In this document: piece after piece, positions 31,422-39,774 of the stretch
Layout of the letters: each line of letters opens with the position of its first letter
How positions within the stretch are numbered: position 1 is the first letter of the stretch
Source of the DNA: Paucibacter sp. KBW04
GTDB lineage: Bacteria > Pseudomonadota > Gammaproteobacteria > Burkholderiales > Burkholderiaceae_C
Direction: 5' to 3'
NCBI RefSeq assembly: GCF_003852425.1
Contig: NZ_QAJN01000018.1
Span: 1-47,331 of the forward strand
DNA: 47,331 nucleotides
The notes under the pieces: model-generated
The model's database searches: none
The model's input: the letters and a program-made list of their open reading frames with translations, nothing else
Told to the model about the DNA's origin: nothing
Translations under genes and position numbers: made by a program

Positions 31422-33042
31422 ACGCCGGTGGACGGCTCGGCCGCCAGTCCTTGACATAGAGTACAGCACGGTCGCTGAGCTGTATGACACTCTGTTCTTG
31501 CAACGTTTGAGCAGCTACTGGCCCATATTTCTGGATCTCGTCAAGCGCGATAAATGACTGCTTCTGGATCTTTGCGTACAGCCCGACGAGATGTGCGACG
31601 GAGTCGTTCGAAATATTCTTGAAGAGCACGGAATCGTGCGCAATAGCTGGAAGGCTGGTAGCCCGAAAGACCGCCATGTCGAAAAGTACGAGACCGAAGT
31701 ACGCCGTCCCTGTTCCGGTGTCCTCGAAGACCTCGAAGTTGTAGGTGGTGTCGGCGAGCGACAGGCGCGGGCTCTTGCGGTGCTCGCCGACTGCTTCGCT
31801 GACGATCTTGCGCATCCCTTCATTCACACTGGTCTCAATTTCATTGAGGATGCGTTGCTTCACTTTCGCGAGCGCTTCCCTCGCCTTGTTCAGCGCATCG
31901 ATATGTGCTTGCTCATGCTCGTAGCCATCTCTGTTGTTCCGTGCAGCCTGAAGTGACAAAGCGACCTTGTAGACGTGGTCAACCAGCGACTCAGGTTGTT
32001 CGACTGATCCCAATGCCGCAGCCATCTCCGCGTCGATGCCTGCAATGCCTAAGTCGATCAGGCTCAATTCCTCTGCCAATTGCTCTTTGGACAGTTTCAG
32101 CTGTTCCTTGAGGATGCGGGCGACGCCGTCATGAAACGCTTCAACTTCAACGAGTCTTTCGGTGTTGATCTCCGGGAAGAATCTCTGGAGGTCCAGGAAA
32201 TTTCCACCGTGGAGGGCTCGCTTTCCACCGAGGTTGCGGTCGACCCGCTGTAGGCGCCCGGCCACGATCATGCGGCGCTGAAGCAGATCATCTTTACGCT
32301 CTTTGAGTTCTAGGACTTCTTTATTAATTACCGCACTCAGACTTGTCGCGTAACTCGCCAAGTTCTGACGCACTTCTTCAAGATCGCGCTCAAGACCCGC
32401 GATCTGTACCTTCGCATTTGTGTACCCCGTCTTGGTGACCTTCGGAATAAGCTGCTTGCTTGCCGCGGCCCGAATAACCTTCAGCTCCGTATCGGCAGTT
32501 CGCGCTGCTTGGTCGCGCTCACGAATCGCTTCGAACTTGCCATAAGTTTTGACCAAGTTATCGATGCAATCCTTGTCCTTCTGTTTCGGGAACACATGCA
32601 GCGGCTCGTCGGGGATTAGGTTGGTCTTGCCCCACACGCGCAAATGAAGGCCGACAGCAGCGCGGAACGACTGACCGGGTTCAGCGAGGCCGTACGCGCT
32701 TTTCAAGAACGCGTTGAATTCATCCAGTTGTATTGCCGACTGCACTTTGTAGTCCGCATCGCAGACGTACAGGGTTTCTGGCGTGATCGTTTCGCGCCTG
32801 AAGCGGTGCAGTTCACCAGAAAATTCGAATGCAAAGTCATAGTGGTGGTGTCCCAGCTCAGCCACGATGTCCTTATTCCAATCCAGAAGCGTCGAGCCGC
32901 CGAACACGAAGTCCACCAGCATCAAAAGCGTGGATTTGCCAATGGAGTTGGTCGCGTTTTCGTCGCCCAGTACGACATTCAAGCCTGGATGAAACCTTAC
33001 AACGCGGTTGCAAAATTTCTCGCAGCGGATTTCACGCAGCAT
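31402..33042 (-). CDS. DUF2326-type P-loop ATPase of an ABC-3C system
   Basis: A 546-residue ATPase. The N-terminus reads as an SMC/RecN-like ATP-binding start with an extended Walker A, GDENATNSIGKST (Lys36), then a D-loop-like LLMLVDFVFGG. A long central coiled coil (about 180-400: ERDLEEVRQN, ELKERKDDLLQRR and repeats) leads to a C-terminal half with AHDSVLFKNISNDSVAHLV and the Walker B-like FIALDEIQKYG. This layout is that of DUF2326 proteins, the ABC ATPase component of predicted ABC-three-component systems. The ATG at 33042 lies within the middle-component gene and overlaps it by 11 bases; an in-frame GTG at 33063 is less likely. Confidence 0.88.
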   Translation of the reverse strand: MLREIRCEKFCNRVVRFHPGLNVVLGDENATNSIGKSTLLMLVDFVFGGSTLLDWNKDIVAELGHHHYDFAFEFSGELHRFRRETITPETLYVCDADYKVQSAIQLDEFNAFLKSAYGLAEPGQSFRAAVGLHLRVWGKTNLIPDEPLHVFPKQKDKDCIDNLVKTYGKFEAIRERDQAARTADTELKVIRAAASKQLIPKVTKTGYTNAKVQIAGLERDLEEVRQNLASYATSLSAVINKEVLELKERKDDLLQRRMIVAGRLQRVDRNLGGKRALHGGNFLDLQRFFPEINTERLVEVEAFHDGVARILKEQLKLSKEQLAEELSLIDLGIAGIDAEMAAALGSVEQPESLVDHVYKVALSLQAARNNRDGYEHEQAHIDALNKAREALAKVKQRILNEIETSVNEGMRKIVSEAVGEHRKSPRLSLADTTYNFEVFEDTGTGTAYFGLVLFDMAVFRATSLPAIAHDSVLFKNISNDSVAHLVGLYAKIQKQSFIALDEIQKYGPVAAQTLQEQSVIQLSDRAVLYVKDWRPSRPPASRSDAV

Positions 33043-33256
33043 ATACAACCTTCTCGGTACCAAAGTCGACGGTCAAACGGTCAAGCAGAAAAAGAACATC
33101 CAAAGCCAGCAAGAACTGGTCGATGCTCTCGAACTTGTCGCCCACCTGCTGGAACAGATCCGCCAGCCGGATCGATTCGGGCCCCACTTTCAGCACATGG
33201 GTCAGGTTCCCCAAGACGGAGGCGGATAGTGGTACAGCCTTGTTAGGGGTGATCAC
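33032..33256 (-). CDS. ABC-3C system middle component (MC6-like)
   Basis: A 74-residue protein with the pattern of ABC-3C middle component 6: an N-terminal ITPNKAVPLSASVLGNLTHV, central LADLFQQVGDKFESIDQFLLALDVLFLLDRL, and a short basic/acidic end. Such middle components are small winged-helix-like proteins thought to bridge ATPase and effector. The start is a GTG that overlaps the upstream nuclease stop by 4 bases (GTGA), and its end overlaps the ATPase start by 11, so all three are translationally coupled in equal order. Confidence 0.82.
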   Translation of the reverse strand: MITPNKAVPLSASVLGNLTHVLKVGPESIRLADLFQQVGDKFESIDQFLLALDVLFLLDRLTVDFGTEKVVYAA

Positions 33257-34017
33257 TCGAACACCTCGCAGTTCTGGATGAAGAAAGATGCTACGGCCTC
33301 AGCCGACTCAAGGGTTTGGGCCTTTGCCCGGACGCGAATCCAGGCGACCAGATTGGCGAACACCTGTGCCTGAGGCAGACTTTGACGCTTCTGCATCACA
33401 TAAAACGATTTCACCTGGACAAAGATCTGCTCGGAGCACCCAGGGTCGCTACGCTCAAGCTCCAAGAAGGCGGCCTGCACATGCCGGAAGTAGTCTTCGA
33501 CAGCATTACGAACCTTGCGCTTGGTGGGCGGCGGCATAGTCGCATCCAGTTTGTCATTGACTGCCTTTGGGGTGAATGACAACTCTGCACTCTCCGCACC
33601 CTCTACGGCAGCACTGTGCAAATGAGCAACGACCGCTGCAATCTGCTGCTCAAGGGGGTACTGCGAAGCCAGAGAACGTTGCCGCTCTTGCTGCAAAGCA
33701 TCGGACTTGATCTGATAAAGGTCGAGGTACTCTTGTGCGGTCCGGGGCTTGTCAAACTTCCCATGGCAGGCGTTGCAAAGGGGAATGATGTTGTCCGGGT
33801 CGTTTACATCAGCACAGAGCATTTGCAGGTTAGCTAACTCTATGAGTTCCTCCGGACGCGGGTTCAGAGGGTAGATGTGGGCCATCTCGTAGCCCTTGTA
33901 CTGCCGTTTCAGCTTTCGATAGAACAGTGGGTCGTCACATAGCGGGCAGCGGCTGCTGACCTGCGCAAGCAGAGCAGCGATCTCCGCGTCGTTGTATCCA
34001 CGTCTTGCGTTCGTCAC
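33253..34017 (-). CDS. HNH nuclease with C-terminal ABC-3C domain (effector)
   Basis: A 254-residue protein. The N-terminal third is an HNH endonuclease zinc finger: knuckles CPLC (24-27) and CNAC (81-84), AHIYPLNP (His47), DNIIPLC (Asn76) and the third histidine His85. After a linker with charged helices, the last ~100 residues (KRKVRNAVEDYFRHVQAAFLE ... ASFFIQNCEVFE; middle omitted) match the helical C-terminal domain that marks ABC-3C effectors. The GTG start at 34017 is preceded by a strong AAGGAGG at 6-7 bases. It is first in the operon with the middle component and ATPase. Expected role: nucleic-acid cleavage when triggered, probably phage or plasmid defence (family inference). Confidence 0.88.
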   Translation of the reverse strand: MTNARRGYNDAEIAALLAQVSSRCPLCDDPLFYRKLKRQYKGYEMAHIYPLNPRPEELIELANLQMLCADVNDPDNIIPLCNACHGKFDKPRTAQEYLDLYQIKSDALQQERQRSLASQYPLEQQIAAVVAHLHSAAVEGAESAELSFTPKAVNDKLDATMPPPTKRKVRNAVEDYFRHVQAAFLELERSDPGCSEQIFVQVKSFYVMQKRQSLPQAQVFANLVAWIRVRAKAQTLESAEAVASFFIQNCEVFE

Positions 34018-34074
34018 TAGGTCCCTCCTTCCGTCGGCGCTTGGCGCACAACGTTGACCGTTATTGATTTAATT

Positions 34075-34090
34075 TGGTCGCTCCCGACCA
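34075..34090. promoter_or_regulatory. Possible operator in the ABC-3C/thiL gap
   Basis: TGGTCG and CGACCA are exact complements separated by CTCC, in the AT-rich 267-base gap between the divergent HNH gene and thiL. AT-rich sequence suited to a -10 box (AATTAAAT on the minus strand) lies beside it, 58 bases from the HNH start. This is a candidate regulator site for the ABC-3C operon; the rest of the gap shows nothing clear apart from the thiL -10 box. Confidence 0.35.
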
Positions 34091-34272
34091 CTGCTTGTGA
34101 CGGCGATTTTGGCTGATACAAACGTAGTCCGACAGAATTCTCGTCAGGTTGCTGGATCAATGGCCAAACTGGTGGGATCGGTCTAATTCGCAACCAACAG
34201 AATGACCGGTACTCGCGGCGACGGGTAGTCGGGCGCAAGCGCTGAACGACTGTCCCCCACCTCCCTCCCTGA

Positions 34273-34278
34273 CACAAT
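34273..34278 (+). promoter_or_regulatory. Candidate -10 box of a leaderless thiL promoter
   Basis: CACAAT lies 6 bases before the thiL ATG at 34285, the same spacing as at three other genes in this window. The hexamer matches TATAAT at four positions. No clear -35 or Shine-Dalgarno is seen. Confidence 0.35.
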
Positions 34279-34284
34279 CCCCCC

Positions 34285-35256
34285 ATGGGCGAATTCGATC
34301 TGATTCAACGATTTTTCAAGGAGCACAGCCGGCCGTCGGCTGAGGCTGTGCCGGTAGGCATTGGCGATGACTGTGCGGTGATCAATCCGACGGCGGGCAT
34401 GCAGTGGCTGGTCTCCAGCGATATGTTGGTCGAGGGCCGGCATTTCTTGTCCACGGTGGCGCCTGAGCGTCTGGGGCATAAGGCGCTGGCGGTGAACCTG
34501 AGCGATCTGGCGGCTTGTGGCGCGAGGCCGCGGGCCTTCACGCTGGCGCTGAGTTTGCCGCGGGCCGACGAGCAATTCCTAGCGGGCTTTTCGCGCGGCT
34601 TGTTCGCGCTGGCGCAAGCCCATGGAATCGAACTGGTGGGCGGCGACACGACGGCCGGGCCGCTGAACATCTGCATCACGGTGATGGGCGAGGCGCCGCG
34701 TGGCCAGGCCTTGCTGCGCAGCGGCGCCAAGATTGGCGACGATGTTTATGTGAGCGGCACGACCTTGGGCGACGCGCGGCTGGCGCTGGAGGCCTTCCGT
34801 GGCACGGTCCGCTTGCCCGGTGAGGACTTTGACTTGGCGCGCCAGGCGATGGAGTGCCCGCAGCCGCGCGTGGCCCTGGGTCAGGCCTTGCGCGGCTTGG
34901 CGCACAGCGCCATCGATGTGTCGGACGGCCTGGTGGGCGACCTGGGCCACATCCTCAAGGCCTCGGGCGTGGGTGCCCGCCTGGAGGTGGATGCCTTGCC
35001 GCGCAGCGCCGTGTTGCGCCGCCAGCCCCTGGCCATGCAGCGCGAATGCGGCCTGGCCGGTGGTGATGATTACGAGCTGGTGTTCACCGCGCCCGCAGCC
35101 GCCGCTGCGCAACTGGCGGCCGCCGCTGCGGCCAGCGGCACGGCCATCACCCGCATCGGCTGCATCGAGGCCGAGCCCGGTCTGCGGTTGTTCGATGCCC
35201 AGGGCCGGGCGCTGGATTTGGGCCTGAGCAGTTTTGACCATTTCAAACAAGCATGA
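34285..35256 (+). CDS. thiL: Thiamine-monophosphate kinase ThiL
   Basis: A 323-residue kinase that phosphorylates thiamine monophosphate to the cofactor thiamine diphosphate. ThiL hallmarks are GEFDLIQRFF, GIGDDCAVI (metal/ATP), SSDMLVEGRHF, KALAVNLSDLAACGARP, ELVGGDTTAGP, AIDVSDGLVGDLGHIL and CGLAGGDDYELVFTAP. Length is normal. It starts the thiL-pgpA-pncC-ghrA series, with its stop overlapping the pgpA start by 4 bases. It borders the AT-richer ABC-3C region. Confidence 0.95.
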   Translation: MGEFDLIQRFFKEHSRPSAEAVPVGIGDDCAVINPTAGMQWLVSSDMLVEGRHFLSTVAPERLGHKALAVNLSDLAACGARPRAFTLALSLPRADEQFLAGFSRGLFALAQAHGIELVGGDTTAGPLNICITVMGEAPRGQALLRSGAKIGDDVYVSGTTLGDARLALEAFRGTVRLPGEDFDLARQAMECPQPRVALGQALRGLAHSAIDVSDGLVGDLGHILKASGVGARLEVDALPRSAVLRRQPLAMQRECGLAGGDDYELVFTAPAAAAAQLAAAAAASGTAITRIGCIEAEPGLRLFDAQGRALDLGLSSFDHFKQA

Positions 35257-35810
35257 GCATCGGCGTCGACGAATCCTTGGCCAGCGCGGCCGCACCCCGC
35301 CGCGCCACCGCAAGCTTCATGCTGGCTCACCCGGCGCGCTGGATCGCCCTGGGCTTTGGCAGCGGGCTCTCGCCTGTTGCGCCGGGCACGGTGGGCACTT
35401 TGTGGGCCTGGCTGGCCTTTCTGGTCATCAACCCCTGGCTGAACGACTGGCAATGGGCCGGCTTGCTGCTGGGCGGCACGGTGCTCGGCTGGTGGGCATG
35501 CACCATGACAGCGCGGGCCCTGGCAACACCTGACCCCGGCGCCATCGTCTGGGACGAGGTGCTGGCTTTTTGGCTGGTGCTCTGGCTGGTCATGCCCACG
35601 GGTTTTTTGGGCCAGGTGATCGCCTTTGCCTTGTTCCGCTACTTCGACGCGGCCAAGCCCGGCCCGGTGGGCTGGGCCGACCGGCTTTACAAAGGCGAGC
35701 GTGGCAAGCCGGTGACCTGGGCGCAGGGCTGGGGCATTTTGTTTGACGATTTCGTCGCGGCTGGATGTACGCTTCTGGTGATCGCGCTGTGGCGATTCCT
35801 ATTCTTCTGA
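35253..35810 (+). CDS. pgpA: Phosphatidylglycerophosphatase A
   Basis: A 185-residue membrane phosphatase that removes the phosphate from phosphatidylglycerophosphate to give phosphatidylglycerol. PgpA motifs are ALGFGSGLSPVAPGTVGTLWA, DPGAIVWDEVLAFWL and RYFDAAKPGPVGWADRL, with several membrane helices between. The ATG overlaps the thiL stop (ATGA), a pairing common in proteobacteria. Confidence 0.94.
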   Translation: MSIGVDESLASAAAPRRATASFMLAHPARWIALGFGSGLSPVAPGTVGTLWAWLAFLVINPWLNDWQWAGLLLGGTVLGWWACTMTARALATPDPGAIVWDEVLAFWLVLWLVMPTGFLGQVIAFALFRYFDAAKPGPVGWADRLYKGERGKPVTWAQGWGILFDDFVAAGCTLLVIALWRFLFF

Positions 35811-35829
35811 CTTCTGACAGGAGGCCCCC

Positions 35830-36330
35830 ATGCATTTCCCTGAAGAGCAAGAACTGATCGATCGCATTGCCGTGGCCCTGATGCAGCGGCGCGAGCGCCT
35901 AGGCACGGCGGAGTCCTGCACCGGCGGGCTGATCGCCGCAGCCTGCACCAGCTTGTCGGGCTCCAGCCAGTGGTTTGAGCGCGGCGTGGTCAGCTATAGC
36001 AATGAGTCCAAGACCGAGCTGCTGGGTGTGCCCGCGGCCTTGATCGGCCTGCATGGCTCGGTCAGCGGCGAGGTGGCCTTGCATATGGCGCGCGGCCTGC
36101 TGGCCCATGCGCCGGTGGACTGGGCGCTGGCGGTGACCGGCATCGCCGGCCCCACCGGCGGCAGCACCGACAAGCCCGTGGGCACCGTCTGGCTGGCCCT
36201 GGTGCACGGCTGCGCCGAGCCCAAGGTCTGGCAAGAGCTATTCACCGGTGACCGCCACGCCGTGCGCACGGCCACCTTGCGCGCCGGTCTGATGGCCTTG
36301 TGCGAGGCATTAGAAGATAAAGACCGATGA
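35830..36330 (+). CDS. pncC: Nicotinamide-nucleotide amidohydrolase PncC (CinA C-terminal domain family)
   Basis: A 166-residue stand-alone CinA C-terminal domain that deamidates nicotinamide mononucleotide to nicotinate mononucleotide in pyridine-nucleotide salvage. Motifs are AESCTGGLIAAACTS with the catalytic serine, SSQWFERGVVSYSNESKTELLG split over about 40-62, and TGIAGPTGGSTDKPVGTVW. AGGAGG lies 6 bases before the ATG. Its stop overlaps the next gene by 4 bases. Confidence 0.93.
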   Translation: MHFPEEQELIDRIAVALMQRRERLGTAESCTGGLIAAACTSLSGSSQWFERGVVSYSNESKTELLGVPAALIGLHGSVSGEVALHMARGLLAHAPVDWALAVTGIAGPTGGSTDKPVGTVWLALVHGCAEPKVWQELFTGDRHAVRTATLRAGLMALCEALEDKDR

Positions 36331-37268
36331 GTTTGCTGCTGCTGGGTCGCTGGTCTGATGCAGAGCGGGACCGCTGGCTGCAGCTGCTGCAAGCCGAACT
36401 GCCCGCCGAGCGTTTCTTGCTGGCCCCGCCCACCGACCCGGCCGAGGCCGCCGAGGTGGAGGCGGCCATCGTCGCCAACCCCGAACCCGGCAGCTTGATC
36501 GGCTTGCCGAACTTGCGGCTGATTCAGTCCGTCTGGGCTGGGGTGGACCGCCTGTTGCAAGACCCCACTTTGCCGCCCGAGGTGCCGCTCTCCCGCATGG
36601 TGGACCCGGCGATGAACGAGGCCATGGTGCACACGGCGCTGTGGGCCGTGCTGAGCCTGCACCGGCATTTCTTTGCCTTGGCCCGCCAGCAGCGCGAAGG
36701 CCTTTGGCAGCAGCCCGAGCAGCGCCGCGCGGCCGAGGTCAACGTGTTGGTGCTGGGGCTGGGCGAGTTAGGTGGGCGTGTGGCGCGGGCCTTGGCGGCG
36801 CAAGGCTATGCCGTCAGCGCCTGGAGCACCCGGCCTACCGAACAAGCTGGTTTGCGCTGCCTGGCCGGTGAGGCCGCTTTGCAAGCCGCCTTGGCCGAGG
36901 CCGATGTGGTCATCAATCTGCTGCCCCTGACCCCAGCCACCCAGCAGTTCTTCAGCGCGGCGCGCCTGGCCCAGATGCGGCGTGGCGCGGCCCTGGTGAA
37001 CCTGGCGCGCGGCGCCCATGTGGACGAGGCGGCCCTGCTGCAGGCCTTGGCCAGCGGCCAGCTGGGCCATGCCGTGCTGGATGTGTTCGCGCAGGAGCCG
37101 TTAGACCCCGGTCATGCCTTTTGGCAGCACCCGCAGGTGACGGTGCTGCCGCATTGCGCGGCGCAGACCGATGCGCGCAGCGCGGCGGCCGTGGTGTTGG
37201 CCAATCTGCGGGCTTTGCGCGAGGGGCGGCCGCTGGCTCACCAAGTGAGCCGACAGCGCGGCTACTGA
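36327..37268 (+). CDS. ghrA: Glyoxylate/hydroxypyruvate reductase A-like D-2-hydroxyacid dehydrogenase
   Basis: A 313-residue NAD(P)H-dependent 2-hydroxyacid dehydrogenase that reduces glyoxylate or hydroxypyruvate. Features are IQSVWAGVDRLL, LGLGELGGRVARALAAQGY (Rossmann dinucleotide site), INLLPLTPATQQFF, VNLARGAHVDEAALL, DVFAQEPLDPGHAFW and the catalytic HCAAQT. The short catalytic-domain N-terminus fits GhrA rather than GhrB. The ATG overlaps the pncC stop. Confidence 0.9.
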   Translation: MSLLLLGRWSDAERDRWLQLLQAELPAERFLLAPPTDPAEAAEVEAAIVANPEPGSLIGLPNLRLIQSVWAGVDRLLQDPTLPPEVPLSRMVDPAMNEAMVHTALWAVLSLHRHFFALARQQREGLWQQPEQRRAAEVNVLVLGLGELGGRVARALAAQGYAVSAWSTRPTEQAGLRCLAGEAALQAALAEADVVINLLPLTPATQQFFSAARLAQMRRGAALVNLARGAHVDEAALLQALASGQLGHAVLDVFAQEPLDPGHAFWQHPQVTVLPHCAAQTDARSAAAVVLANLRALREGRPLAHQVSRQRGY

Positions 37269-37278
37269 GGCCGCAGCC

Positions 37279-39738
37279 TCAGCTGAGGCCGCCCAACACG
37301 GTGTCGGCCGATTCGCTGCTCAGATCGGGGGCCTGCCAGCCGCGCAGCCAGTCCAGGAACTGGTTCTCGGGCATGGGCTTGGCGATGAAGTAACCCTGAC
37401 CTTCATCGCAGCCCAGGGCGGCCAGGATCTTCCAGGCCTTGGCGGTCTCCACGCCCTCGGCCACCACCGACAGGCCCAGGTTGTGGGCCAGCTCGATGGT
37501 GGAGTGCACGATCTTGGCGTCGCCCAGATCGTTTTCCATGGCCAGCACAAAGCTTTTGTCGATCTTGAGCTCGTCCACCGGCAAGGTCTTCAGATAGGCC
37601 AGCGAGGAGTAGCCGGTGCCGAAGTCATCGATGGACAGCTTGAAGCCCAGGGCGCTGAGCTGCTCCAGCGTGCTGAGCGCGCGCTGGGGGTCGTCCATGA
37701 TGGCGCTTTCGGTGATCTCCAGGCACAGGGCCTGGCTGCTGGCGCCCTGGGTGGCGAGCATGGACATGATCTTGCCCGGCAAGTCCTGATCCAGCAGATC
37801 GCGGGTGGAGAGGTTGACGCTGATGCGCAGATCCACGCCCTGCGCCCGCGCCTGCGACCAGGCGCGCAAGGAGGCGGCGATCACCCAGGTGGTGAGCTTG
37901 CGGATGAAGCCGCTTTGCTCGGCAAAGGGGATAAAGTGCAGAGGCGGCACCAGGCCGCGCTCGGGGTGCTGCCAGCGCACCAGGGCCTCGGCGCTGAGGA
38001 TGCGGCCCCGGGCCAGATCGACCTTGGGCTGCAGATACAGGCGCAGCTCACCGGCCTCGACCGCGTGGCGCAATTCGCCCAGCAAGGACAAAGACTCCTG
38101 GCTGCCCACATCCAGCTTGGCGCTGTAGACCATGCTGCCGCTCTGGCGTTTTTTGGCGTCGAACATGGCCAGGGTGGCGCGGGCCAACAGCAGCTTGGCC
38201 TCGCGCCCATGCTGGGGCGCCAGGGCGATGCCGATGCCGGCGCTCAGGTCCACCGTCTGATCCTGGATCTGCAGGGGGTTTTCAAAATCGCGCCGGATCG
38301 CATCGGCCAGAGCCAGGGCCGAGCTTTCATTGGCGCCGCGCAGCAGCAGGGCAAACTCATCGCCGCTGAGTCGGGCCAGGGCGTCTTCGGGGCCGGGTAG
38401 CAGGGCTTGCAGGCGCTTTGCCACCTTGCGCAAGAGCAGGTCGCCGAATTCATGGCCCTGCACATCGTTGACATGCTTGAAGCGGTCCAGACCCAGGGTC
38501 AGCACGGCTGCGGAGTTGGCGGCCCCGGCCCGCTCCAGGGCATTGCTCACCAGCAGGCCGAAGCCGGCGCGGTTGGGCAGCTCGGTCAGCTGGTCTTTGA
38601 AGGCCAGGTCGTTCAAGCTGGTGTCGCGCTGGTGTATGCCTTGGCGCATGGCTTCAAAGGCGCGGGCCAGATTGCTGACCTCCTCAGCGCCCTTGATCGG
38701 GGCCACCGGGGTGTCGTAGTCGCCACGGCCCAGGCGTTCCACCGAGTCGGCCAGCTTGGAGATGGGCTCGCTGATGCGGCGCGCCGTCAGCACGCTGCCC
38801 AGGGCAAAGGCGGCCACGCCCAGCAGGGTCAGCCAGGCCAGGGTTTGACGCAGCAGGCCGAAGGAGAGAAAGGCCTTGTCAAAAGAGCGCAGCAGCACCA
38901 CCACCAGCTCCTGCGAGCCCTCTTTCAGCAAGGGCAGGTAGAGGCCGCGCATCTCCTCGGCGCCGATCTGCAGGCCAAAGGGGCGGCTGTCGCCTTCGGG
39001 CTTGTCTTGCATTTGCTGGGCTACGGCGACGGTGTGCTGAATGTCCAGCACCGAGCCCAGGGGCTGCCAGGCCGCTTGGGCTTGGTCACGCCGCAGGATC
39101 ACGCCGTGCAGCTGGGACAGGTCTTGCAGCTCCCGCAGCGGCTCGTCCTGCAGGTCTACCGCCATCAGCAGCCAGCCGCCCAGGCCGGCCGCATGCACCG
39201 GCACGGCCACCAGCTGGTAGGCGCGGCCCTTGACCAGGGCCAGATTGGTTTGCCAGGCCGGGGCCTTGCCCTCGCTGGCCTGGGTCATGGCGGTCTGCAA
39301 GCGCGGCAGAAGGGCGGCAAAGTCCTGCGCCTCGGGGGCGGTGGCGGCGATCACCTGGGCATTGCTGTCCGCGTAGGCGATCAGGCCGGCCTTGAGCAGG
39401 GTGCGGTTCTTGGAGTCCAGCGCGCTGACCAGGGTCTCGGCGAATTCCTCGCGGCTCATGCTGCCGGCATCGGCCAGCACATCGCGGATGCCGTGGTTGT
39501 TCTCCAGCTGGCGCAGCAGGGCGGTGCGCTGTTGCGCGTCCTGCACCAGCAGATGTTCAAACATGCGCTGGCCGGTCTGCAACTCGGCTTGCACGGTCAG
39601 CTCGGTGCTGTTCTTGATGTTGGCGTCGGTGATGAACCAGCTGGCCAGTTGCACCACGGCCAGCAAGGCCAGAAAGGGCGCGACGATGCGGCCTTCCAGG
39701 CGCTTGAGGTTGAGAAAAGCCGGCAGGGCAAGTTTCAT
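37279..39738 (-). CDS. Membrane GGDEF-EAL protein, probable c-di-GMP phosphodiesterase
   Basis: An 819-residue protein: a transmembrane helix near residue 20, an extracytoplasmic double-Cache-like sensor (about 40-265), a second helix near 290, a HAMP domain (RRISEPISKLADSVERLG), a GGDEF domain and an EAL domain. The GGDEF motif is degraded to SGDEF (about 457-461), so cyclase activity is doubtful. The EAL domain is intact: EALVRW near 582, ITESAIM, and DDFGTGYSSLAYLK with the metal-binding aspartates. It should therefore break down c-di-GMP. Downstream on the same strand are none; the genes upstream encode a cupredoxin-like protein and a truncated globin, suggesting a redox or copper input. 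Confidence 0.9.
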   Translation of the reverse strand: MKLALPAFLNLKRLEGRIVAPFLALLAVVQLASWFITDANIKNSTELTVQAELQTGQRMFEHLLVQDAQQRTALLRQLENNHGIRDVLADAGSMSREEFAETLVSALDSKNRTLLKAGLIAYADSNAQVIAATAPEAQDFAALLPRLQTAMTQASEGKAPAWQTNLALVKGRAYQLVAVPVHAAGLGGWLLMAVDLQDEPLRELQDLSQLHGVILRRDQAQAAWQPLGSVLDIQHTVAVAQQMQDKPEGDSRPFGLQIGAEEMRGLYLPLLKEGSQELVVVLLRSFDKAFLSFGLLRQTLAWLTLLGVAAFALGSVLTARRISEPISKLADSVERLGRGDYDTPVAPIKGAEEVSNLARAFEAMRQGIHQRDTSLNDLAFKDQLTELPNRAGFGLLVSNALERAGAANSAAVLTLGLDRFKHVNDVQGHEFGDLLLRKVAKRLQALLPGPEDALARLSGDEFALLLRGANESSALALADAIRRDFENPLQIQDQTVDLSAGIGIALAPQHGREAKLLLARATLAMFDAKKRQSGSMVYSAKLDVGSQESLSLLGELRHAVEAGELRLYLQPKVDLARGRILSAEALVRWQHPERGLVPPLHFIPFAEQSGFIRKLTTWVIAASLRAWSQARAQGVDLRISVNLSTRDLLDQDLPGKIMSMLATQGASSQALCLEITESAIMDDPQRALSTLEQLSALGFKLSIDDFGTGYSSLAYLKTLPVDELKIDKSFVLAMENDLGDAKIVHSTIELAHNLGLSVVAEGVETAKAWKILAALGCDEGQGYFIAKPMPENQFLDWLRGWQAPDLSSESADTVLGGLS

Positions 39739-39774
39739 CGGACGGGGGGCGGGCTAGAGAGGCCAGGCGCGCGC

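Noticed and set aside
30545-34284. Prophage or integrative element with its own recombinase
   Set aside because: No integrase, transposase, tRNA end or matching flanking direct repeats could be seen around the ABC-3C genes.
34017-34286. An 89-codon minus-strand frame before the HNH gene
   Set aside because: It has no conserved pattern, covers the expected promoter region and ends at the HNH start by chance; the strong Shine-Dalgarno belongs to the HNH gene.
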